Positions 9,459 to 17,035 of a stretch of DNA of 17,035 bases are shown here, piece by piece (positions within the stretch are counted from its first letter, which is position 1; each line of letters opens with the position of its first letter). The stretch spans positions 1 through 17,035 of the forward strand of contig JBPCOB010000167.1 in the NCBI GenBank assembly GCA_051000715.1. The letters are read 5' to 3'. Under the pieces are notes generated by a model. That model did no database searches, was not told the origin of the DNA, and worked only from the letters and a program-made list of their open reading frames with translations. The stretch is from JBPCOB01 sp051000715. GTDB lineage: Bacteria > Actinomycetota > Actinomycetes > JALYNC01. The translations under genes and the position numbers were made by a program.

Positions 9459-9492
9459 AGAGAGCTCTAGCTGGCCGAGCGGTTCTGGCCGG
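9459..9492 (+). pseudogene. Relic of a DUF4242 gene 5' end
   Basis: Bases 9462-9492 match 855-885 of the intact DUF4242 gene at 30 of 31 positions. The start codon is replaced (AGA at 9459-9461) and the Tyr codon TAC has become the stop TAG (9468-9470). Sequence identity ends soon after 9492, so only the first dozen codons remain, between the motif and the type 2 lipoprotein start. Confidence 0.7.
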
Positions 9493-9558
9493 CGGGCGGC
9501 CTCCCGGGGAGCTCCGTACCGGCTCCACGAGCCGCCTCCCTCAAAGAGAGCAAACGCC

Positions 9559-10062
9559 ATGAGGTCGACATCCAGGTTCCTGGCTGTGGCCGCAGTGACG
9601 GTGGCGGTCGCCGCAGCAGCGGGGGGTTGCGGTGGCAAGAAGTCGAACACTGCGGCCACAGCCGGCGGCAAGTTCAGCTCGCCGAGCGCGCCTGCGCTGC
9701 CAACTGCCGCGTCCGAGGCGACCCCCTCCGCGACCATCAGGAGCGGTGGCGGGGGGTGCGGGCTGGTCAGCCGCGAGGAGGCCGGCCAGGCTCTGGGAGT
9801 GGCCGCGGTGCAGTAAGGGACCGAGCAGCAGGCGAAGATCGGAACCCGTCCGGGGCGTGTTCTGCTTCTACTTCGCCAACGCCAAGCATGGGCCGCCAGC
9901 GCTTGTGTGGGGGGCGTTCAACCTGGGTTCCGGCGGTCAGGCCCTGTTCCACAAGTACAAGACCAACCAGTGCACATCGGCGTCCGCCTGCCAAGGCGTC
10001 AGCGGGATCGGCGAAAGGTGTCCCTCGTGCGGGCGCTCGCCGCACAGGTGCTGGGCGCGTAG
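9559..10062 (+). pseudogene. Type 2 lipoprotein, broken by a stop and frameshifts
   Basis: ATG 9559 opens a good signal peptide, MRSTSRFLAVAAVTVAVAAAAGGCGGKKS, with lipobox AGGC (21-24), and a Ser/Pro/Ala linker, then GGCGLVSREEAGQALGVAAVQ followed by TAA at 9814-9816, leaving an 85-residue product. The expected remainder is present in fragments: the next frame reads VFCFYFANAKHGPPALVWGAFNLGSGGQALFHK and CQGVSGIGERC (about 9858-10021), equivalent to YCTYAFQPGNAPAVLIAVYK and VSGVGDEA in the intact protein at 5535-6122; the original frame then returns with VSLVRALAAQVLGA and TAG at 10060-10062. The segment that should follow VSGIG, about 30 residues, is missing. At least one stop, two frame changes and a deletion make this a true pseudogene rather than one sequencing error. 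Confidence 0.72.
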
Positions 10063-10251
10063 TCGAAGGAACCCGGTCGGCTTGCTGTGACGCTCGATGA
10101 CGAGCGCGTTTCCTGCACTCAGCCGCCCAGCCGTTTGATCGGGGCCGGGGGGGCGTCGGCAGCCACCTCATGGTACGCAGGCGACTACGAGCGGTTGACA
10201 CGCGCTCTGCCCGGAGTACCTTTGGCCTTGCCGTAGTCCGAGTACGACGCG
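10063..10251. other. Intergenic region upstream of the amidase-like fragment
   Basis: No gene seen. I searched the forward frames for the missing N-terminal half of the amidase-like protein, in particular a DCTNFVSQ-type motif, and did not find it. The right end carries the promoter listed separately. Confidence 0.5.
10195..10222 (+). promoter_or_regulatory. Candidate sigma70-type promoter
   Basis: TTGACA at 10195-10200 and TACCTT at 10217-10222, 16 bases apart, ending 29 bases before the GTG at 10252. The -35 is consensus; the -10 keeps the TAnnnT pattern. It is unlike the repeated-motif upstream regions of the other plus-strand genes. Confidence 0.5.
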
Positions 10252-10665
10252 GTGCGATCGGTTGGACCCCCGTGGAGAGCGTGGGCCGAAGAGGGTGCGC
10301 AGAGCTACCCCTCGGTGACGTGGAACCACGATGACTTCAACGTCTGGTACTGGCGATGCAGCTCCTGCAGTCCCGTGCACTCGTACACGTGGGGCGCTGC
10401 GTACAACTGGACTCTCTTCGCCTATAGTTACGGGCGGCGAGGGACCGCTCTCAGCTACATGACGGACCTCGCTTATGCCGACGTTGGACAAATGGAAGTC
10501 GACGGCTACGGCTACTCATCAAGACCGGACCACACGATGATGGTTACCGGGCGGAACTCTTCCGGTTGGGCGCTGATGAGCTACCACACAACTGATACGG
10601 AGAACAAACCGCTGAACCCCATCTTGGCTGCCAACGACGGGCCCTACTGGGCACTACGTACCTAA
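10252..10665 (+). CDS. Amidase_6-like protein, C-terminal part only
   Basis: A 137-residue product resembling the C-terminal two-thirds of the putative amidase domain Amidase_6 (PF12671): SYTWGAAYNWTLFAYS (44-59), DHTMMVTGR with His94, YHTTDTENKPLNPI (111-124) and the terminal YWALRT. The domain's N-terminal region with the NCTNFVSQ-type catalytic Cys is absent, since TAG at 10234-10236 closes this frame just upstream of GTG 10252. The only Cys are in RCSSCS (36-39). It therefore probably cannot act as a Cys-dependent hydrolase. No signal peptide is visible. Base composition is low for the region: I count 174 G+C in 300 bases (58%) over 10321-10620, whereas nearby gene stretches run near 70% or above, which suggests recent acquisition. 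The next gene follows after five bases, so the two are probably co-transcribed. Confidence 0.7.
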   Translation: MRSVGPPWRAWAEEGAQSYPSVTWNHDDFNVWYWRCSSCSPVHSYTWGAAYNWTLFAYSYGRRGTALSYMTDLAYADVGQMEVDGYGYSSRPDHTMMVTGRNSSGWALMSYHTTDTENKPLNPILAANDGPYWALRT

Positions 10666-10670
10666 CGGAG

Positions 10671-11180
10671 ATGTCGCCTGCGTCATCGAAGTTCGCGATG
10701 GTCACTCTGGTAGCGGTGGCGGCGACAGCCGCGATGGTGGCGTGTACCGGCGGTGAGACCTCGTTGGACGGCTGTTCGGTCCCGACGGCGACGGAGCTTG
10801 CCGACTTGTCCAAGGACGCTGCCGTGGTGACGCAGGCCCGATTCCGATCCGAAGCCAACCTCACCGACGGAACCACCACCACGACCGGCTTGATCGTCGT
10901 ACCCATCGCAGCGTTGCACGGCGCAGCCGCCGTGGGTGAAGAGGTCGCCGTCTGGCCGACCCAAGCCGAGGGGACGCCAACCGCCGGAGAGCAGCTGGTC
11001 CTGTTCCTTCGCGCGCACGGCGCGCCGACCAGAGCGGCCGGCCAGAGCACGCCCGCCTACGACATCACGCGCGCTGGCGCGGTATTGGTCGAGTCCGACA
11101 CCGGTGTGCAACGGCTCTGCCGCTACGGTCGAAGCCGGTCCGTCGACCGGACCCTGCTCGACGAGCTGCGCAGGCAATAG
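10671..11180 (+). CDS. Putative lipoprotein of unknown family
   Basis: A 169-residue predicted lipoprotein that I do not recognise. The signal peptide runs MSPASSKFAMVTLVAVAATAAMVAC, with a slightly atypical lipobox MVAC (22-25). ATG 10671 sits directly after CGGAG and five bases after the preceding stop, so translation probably depends on coupling; ATG 10698 (residue 10) is a possible alternative that keeps the signal peptide. The mature part has SLDGCSVPTATELADLSKDAAVVTQARF, a beta-rich core with VGEEVAVWP and GEQLVLFLRAHG, and a single further Cys near the end (LCRYG). The pattern around VGEEVAV...GEQLVLFL suggests a small beta-barrel-like fold seen in actinobacterial lipoproteins, but I would not name a family. 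It is unrelated to the type 1 and type 2 lipoproteins and converges on mak with only 15 bases between the stops. Confidence 0.75.
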   Translation: MSPASSKFAMVTLVAVAATAAMVACTGGETSLDGCSVPTATELADLSKDAAVVTQARFRSEANLTDGTTTTTGLIVVPIAALHGAAAVGEEVAVWPTQAEGTPTAGEQLVLFLRAHGAPTRAAGQSTPAYDITRAGAVLVESDTGVQRLCRYGRSRSVDRTLLDELRRQ

Positions 11181-11195
11181 CCACGGCGACAGGAG

Positions 11196-12557
11196 TCAGC
11201 CCGCGACCAGCCGCTCGATCGAGCCGAGCGGGATCGGCAGCCAGGTCGGGCGGTGCCGAGCCTCGTAAACCACCTCGTAAACCGCCTTGTCGAGTTCGAA
11301 TGCCTGCAGCAGCACCGGCGAGTCCCTGGGGTCGGGCCGGCCGCCTTCCACATAGCCGGCGAGGAACGCCTCACGGTTGCGCACCGACCACTCGTTCGCC
11401 CGGTAACCGAGGTGGCCCTCGCGCGGTCGCTCGGCGAGCAGGTGGCGGGCGGCGTAGTCGAAGGAGCGCAGCATGCTGGCGACGTCGCGGAGCGGGCTGG
11501 CCGGAGCCCGCCGCTCGGCCAGCGGCTTGGCCGGCTCGCCCTCGAAGTCCAGCAGCACCCAGCCGGCGTCGGTTCGGAGCACCTGGCCGAGGTGGTAGTC
11601 GCCGTGGATGCGCTGCAACGGCACCGGCCCGCTCTCCGCGGCCACCTCCGCGAAGGCCGCCTCGAGCGGCTCGGCGTACTTCTCGAGCTCCGGTACGACG
11701 GGCAGCGCGGCGGTGAGCCGCTCGCGCATCCGCAGCGACAGCTGACGCAGCTCGGCTTTCCCCGCGGTCGAGGTGGGCAGCGCCCAGGCCAGGTCGGCGT
11801 GCACCCGAGCGGTTGCCCGCCCCAGCCGGAGCGCCTCGCCGGAGAAGTCCCCGCCCACCTCGTCCGCGTGCAGGTCGGCCTCCGCGTAGAGGTCGCGCAC
11901 GCTGGTGGTCGCCATCGCCCAGCCGTCCGTGGCCGAGGGCAGGTAGGGCTGCAGCAGGCCGAGGGTCACCGCCTCGCCATAGAGCCTGCTGTCCATCCAG
12001 GCGAGCGGCGGTACGACGTGGCGCGAGCCGAGCTCGGAGAGGGCCCGCGTCACCTCGAGCTCGGGGTTGACCCCGGGTGCCAGCCGGCGGAACAGCTTGA
12101 GCACGTAGGCGTCGCCGTAGGTGAGCGAGGTGTTGGACTGCTCGACCGGCATCACCAGGCTGGTCAACCCCGTCTTCAGCGGCTCGGCCGAGATCCGGTG
12201 AAAGGCCAGCTCGTCGGCGTCGTCCGGCTCGGCGAGCCGGCGCAGCAGGTCGCCGGTCACCCCGGAGTCGTGCGCTGCGTCGTAGAGCCATCCGTCGGCC
12301 ACCTGGCCCAGCAGCGCGTGCTCGAGCCGTTCGCCCGGTTCCGACCGGACGCTCAGCAGCAGCTGGTAGTGGTCCTGCTCACCGTCGGCGTAGGAGACCC
12401 GGCCGACCGCGTCGTAGAGCGCCGGTTCGCCGGTGATCAGCGCGGCCAGCGGGGCGACGTCGTAGGCCTCGACGCGGCGGCCCTTGCCGGCGTACCAGCG
12501 CTGGCGGGGGAGCCAGTCGGGGAGCAGCGCGGCGACCCCGTCGAGGTCGAGGGGCAT
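11196..12557 (-). CDS. mak: Maltokinase Mak (Pep2), GlgE pathway
   Basis: A 453-residue cytoplasmic kinase that uses ATP to turn maltose into maltose-1-phosphate, the GlgE substrate. N-terminal cap with LPDWLPRQRWYAGKGR (12-27), typical of Mak; nucleotide-binding loop VEQSNTSL (138-145) and Lys154 in YVLKLFRR; the aminoglycoside-phosphotransferase-like catalytic loop RIHGDYHLGQVL (317-327) with catalytic Asp320; and the metal-binding LLDFEGEP (335-342) with Asp337. Length matches mycobacterial and Streptomyces Mak. ATG 12557 begins two bases after the treS stop, indicating coupled expression. In some actinomycetes treS and mak are fused; here they remain separate. The gene ends convergent with the lipoprotein at 10671. 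Confidence 0.96.
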   Translation of the reverse strand: MPLDLDGVAALLPDWLPRQRWYAGKGRRVEAYDVAPLAALITGEPALYDAVGRVSYADGEQDHYQLLLSVRSEPGERLEHALLGQVADGWLYDAAHDSGVTGDLLRRLAEPDDADELAFHRISAEPLKTGLTSLVMPVEQSNTSLTYGDAYVLKLFRRLAPGVNPELEVTRALSELGSRHVVPPLAWMDSRLYGEAVTLGLLQPYLPSATDGWAMATTSVRDLYAEADLHADEVGGDFSGEALRLGRATARVHADLAWALPTSTAGKAELRQLSLRMRERLTAALPVVPELEKYAEPLEAAFAEVAAESGPVPLQRIHGDYHLGQVLRTDAGWVLLDFEGEPAKPLAERRAPASPLRDVASMLRSFDYAARHLLAERPREGHLGYRANEWSVRNREAFLAGYVEGGRPDPRDSPVLLQAFELDKAVYEVVYEARHRPTWLPIPLGSIERLVAG

Positions 12558-12559
12558 CC

Positions 12560-14232
<1,673 letters not shown>

Positions 14233-14236
<4 letters not shown>

Positions 14237-16188
14237 GAGCGTTCCGCAGCCAGCGTGAAGATGTGCGCCGGGTCCACGTGCGGGTCCAGTCGCACGTAGT
14301 TGGACTGCCCCCAGGTGTAGGTGGCGCCGGTGACCTCGTCGTGCACGGGAAAGCGGTCGCCCCGGTCGTGCCCGAGCGCCGGCAGGTCGAGGTGCACCAT
14401 GGTCTCTCGGGTGGAGTGCGGGTCCAGGTTGACGACCACCAGCACGGCGTCGTCGCCCTCGCGCTTCGAGTAGGCCGTCACCTCGGCGGAGTCGGTCCGA
14501 TGGAACCGCAGGTTGCGTAGCCGCTGCAGAGCCCGGTGCTCTCGGCGAAGCCGGTTCAGTGCGGCGATGTACGGCGCGAGCGTCCGCTCCGGCTGCGACC
14601 AGTCCCGCGGGCAGAGCTGGTACTTCTCCGAGTCCAGGTACTCCTCGCTGCCCGGCCGCAGCGCCACGTGCTCGAAGTGCTCGTAGCCGGCGTAGACGCC
14701 CCAGGCCGGTGAGAGGGTCGCTGCCAGCACGGCTCTTATCTTGAACGCCGGCCGGCCGCCGTACTGCAGGTAGGCGGACAGGATGTCGGGGGTGTTGACG
14801 AAGAAGTTCGGCCGCATGTAGTCGGCCGCGGGGCCGGCCAGCTCCCGCAGGTACTCCTCCAGCTCGACCTTGTCGTTGCGCCAGGTAAAGTAGGTGTAGG
14901 ACTGCTGGAAGCCGATCTTTGCCAGCAGGTGCATCATCGCCGGCCGGGTGAAGGCCTCCGCCAGGAAGATGACGTCCGGGTCGGTGCGGCGTACCTCTCC
15001 GAGCAACCACTCCCAGAACGGCACCGGCTTGGTGTGCGGGTTGTCCACCCGGAAGATCCGTACGCCGTGCGCCATCCAGTGCCGCACGATCCGCAGCACC
15101 TCGGCATAGAGCCCCTGCGGGTCGGTGTCGAAGGACATCGGGTAGATGTCCTGGTACTTCTTCGGGGGGTTCTCGGCGTAGGCGATGGACCCATCGGCGC
15201 GGATCTTGAACCACTCGGGGTGCTCGCGGGCCCAGGGATGGTCCGGCGATGCCTGCAGGGCGAGGTCTAGCGCGACCTCCATGCCGAGCTCGCGGGTTGC
15301 GGCGACAAAGGCGTCGAAATCCTCGAGCGTGCCCAGCTCCGGGTGTACGGCGTCGTGCCCGCCCTCGTCGGAGCCGATCGCCCAGGGCACACCAGGGTCG
15401 TCCGGGCCGGGGGCAAGGGTGTTGTTCGGCCCCTTCCGGCCGGTCCGGCCGATCGGGTGGATCGGCGGCAGGTAGACGACGTCGAACCCCATTCCCGCGA
15501 TCCCGGGCAGCCGGTCCATGGCAGTCCGGAAGGTGCCGGACCGCAGGACCCCCTGGTCGTCCGGTGCGGCGCCTTCGGAGCGCGGGAAGAACTCGTACCA
15601 GGAGCCGAAGAGCGCGCGCTCACGCTCCACCCGGATCTCGTAGGTCTCCGAGCTCGTGACCAGGTCCCGGACGGGATGCGAGTCCATGGCCGCGACCAGG
15701 TGCGGGTCGAGCGCGGGGGAGAGCCGGTCCAGCGGCGCCCGGTCGCTATCCCGAAGGCCGCTCACCGCCTTGTGCACCGCGGCTCGGCTACCCCGGGGCA
15801 TGCCGTCGGCCGCCCGCGAGTAGAGCTGCGCGCCCTCCTCGAGCATCAGCTCCACGTCGACGCCAGCCTCGATCTTGACCGCCGCGTCGTGCCGCCAGGT
15901 GCTGAGGGGATCGCTCCACGCCTCCACCAGGAACGACCAGCGACCGGTGGCGGTCGGGGTGAACTCGGCCTCCCATCGGTCGGTGCCGGGGGCCAGCGGC
16001 CGCATCCGCAGCCAGCCGCCCTGCCGGCCCCGGGGGTCCCGCAGGACGACGTTGGCGGCGACCGCGTCGTGGCCTTCCCGGAAGACGGTCGCCCGCACCG
16101 GCAACGTCTCCCCGATCACGGCACGAGCCGGCCAGCGGCCGCAGGACACGACCGGACCCACGTCGAGGATGGGGATGCGTCCGATCAT
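14233..16188 (-). CDS. glgE: Alpha-1,4-glucan:maltose-1-phosphate maltosyltransferase GlgE
   Basis: A 651-residue GH13_3 enzyme that transfers maltosyl units from alpha-maltose-1-phosphate onto alpha-1,4-glucan chains. ATG 16188 is chosen because the family begins just there (GRIPILDVGPVVSCGRWPARAVIGE); the frame is open further upstream but that portion overlaps the SDR gene. An N-terminal domain is followed by the barrel, with YLPPIHPIGRTGRKGPNN (about 239-256), DLALQASPDHPW (308-319), WFKIRADGSIAYAENPPKKYQDIYP (326-350), nucleophile Asp382 in FRVDNPHTKP and acid/base Glu411 in LAEAFTRP. These match GlgE rather than other GH13 enzymes. The ribosome site is weak; the SDR gene ends 49 bases upstream on the same strand, so a shared transcript is possible. 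The stop overlaps the treS start by four bases. Confidence 0.97.
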
Positions 16189-16237
16189 CGCCGTGCCAGT
16201 ATCGCCGGCCGCCTCTCCCAACAGTGCCGGAGCCGGC

Positions 16238-17008
16238 TCACTGCTGCTGCTCGGTGGGTCGAACCAGGATCTCGTTGACCGCGACATGTCGGGGGCGGGT
16301 GACGATGTAGGCGATCGCGTCGGCGACGTCGCGGGACTCGAGTCGTTCCACGTCGGCGAAGCGCTTGGCCATGCCTTCTCGGATCTCCGGCCGGTTGTGG
16401 CCGGCCAGCTCGGTGTCCACCGCTCCGGGCTCGACAAGCGAGACGCGCAGGTGCCGGCCGGTGACCTCCTGGCGCAGTGACTCGCTGAACGCGCCCACGG
16501 CGTGCTTCGTCGCGTTGTACACGCCGCTGCCCAACCGAACCTGACGGCCTGCCACCGAGGAGACGTTCACCAGGTCGGCGGTCCGGCGCGGCTCGCGCTC
16601 GGCGGCGTCGAGCAGGTGCGGCAGCGCCGCCTTCGCGCAGTACAGCAGCCCGAGCACGTTGACCTGCACCATGCGCTCCCACTCCTCCATCGGAGCGTCG
16701 ATGATCGGCCCGAGCAGCATCACACCGGCATTGTTGACGAGTACGTCGAGGCGCCCCAGCTCGTTCACTGTCCGTTGGACGCCCGCGTCCGCCTGGGAGC
16801 GCTGCGTGACGTCGGCCTCGATCGCCAGAGCCGTGCCACCAGCGGTACGGATCTCCTTCTCGAGTGCCGTGAGACGATCACCACGCCGAGCTATCAGGGC
16901 CACGGCAGCTCCGTGCGTCGCGAGCTCGCGCGCCGTGGCCTCGCCGATGCCGCTGGAGGCTCCGGTCACGAGCGCGACGGTTCCGTGGAGCTTTCCGGGT
17001 GCGGCCAC
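16238..17008 (-). CDS. Short-chain dehydrogenase/reductase (SDR), classical type
   Basis: A 256-residue NAD(P)-dependent oxidoreductase of the classical SDR superfamily; substrate unknown. Rossmann cofactor motif TGASSGIG (15-22), ADV (65-67) for adenine, NNAG (92-95), catalytic Ser151 in NVSSVAG and YNATK with Tyr164 and Lys168. Arg41-Arg42 after the second strand (LIARRGDRL) favours NADPH over NADH. The C-terminal part, DVADAIAYIVTRPRHVAVNEILVRPTEQQ, is characteristic of the clan resembling YdfG and other promiscuous 3-hydroxy acid or serine dehydrogenases. Start GTG 17008; the ribosome site is weak and only 27 bases precede it in the window. It reads into glgE with a 49-base gap, but SDR genes are not a known part of the GlgE pathway. 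Confidence 0.92.
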   Translation of the reverse strand: MAAPGKLHGTVALVTGASSGIGEATARELATHGAAVALIARRGDRLTALEKEIRTAGGTALAIEADVTQRSQADAGVQRTVNELGRLDVLVNNAGVMLLGPIIDAPMEEWERMVQVNVLGLLYCAKAALPHLLDAAEREPRRTADLVNVSSVAGRQVRLGSGVYNATKHAVGAFSESLRQEVTGRHLRVSLVEPGAVDTELAGHNRPEIREGMAKRFADVERLESRDVADAIAYIVTRPRHVAVNEILVRPTEQQQ

Positions 17009-17035
17009 CAGGGAACTCTACAAGATCGACTGACC

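Overview
The window comes from a high-GC actinomycete. The evidence is the codon use, the glgE-treS-mak-glgB (GlgE pathway) gene set, several lipobox-bearing small lipoproteins with Gly/Ser/Pro linkers, and a large ATP-binding LuxR (LAL) regulator. The genus cannot be fixed from sequence alone. I see no rRNA, tRNA, CRISPR array or transposase.

Layout. Plus strand, 127-6122: a DUF3558-like lipoprotein ('type 1'), a small DUF4242-like protein, a decayed lipoprotein relic, the 920-residue LAL regulator, a gene-relic stretch, a Tat-signal protein with GVFG-type repeats, and a second class of lipoprotein ('type 2'). Minus strand, 6240-8474: glgB. Plus strand, 8655-11180: an island with a frameshifted type 1 lipoprotein, a decayed type 2 lipoprotein, an amidase-like C-terminal fragment and an unrelated lipoprotein. 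Minus strand, 17008-11196: an SDR oxidoreductase, then glgE, treS and mak packed tightly.

Metabolism. TreS interconverts maltose and trehalose, Mak phosphorylates maltose to maltose-1-phosphate, GlgE extends alpha-1,4-glucan from it, and GlgB adds alpha-1,6 branches. Together they turn trehalose into branched alpha-glucan. Here glgB is cut off from the other three genes by a 2.7-kb plus-strand island.

The unusual layer is a set of repeated small modules. Four copies of a motif (core GTAGGG-AAAC-CCCTGA, preceded by CTGAT and followed by TTCCT) start at 4244, 5431, 8655 and 9385, each at the head of a plus-strand unit encoding an exported protein. Behind two of them lie decayed 5' ends of a DUF4242 gene whose intact copy is at 852-1172. 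The order type 1 lipoprotein, DUF4242, type 2 lipoprotein occurs twice (127-1330 and 8779-10062), so this looks like a duplicated and decaying cassette. I infer, without proof, that the motif is the operator of the LAL regulator at 1485-4247; one copy overlaps its stop codon.
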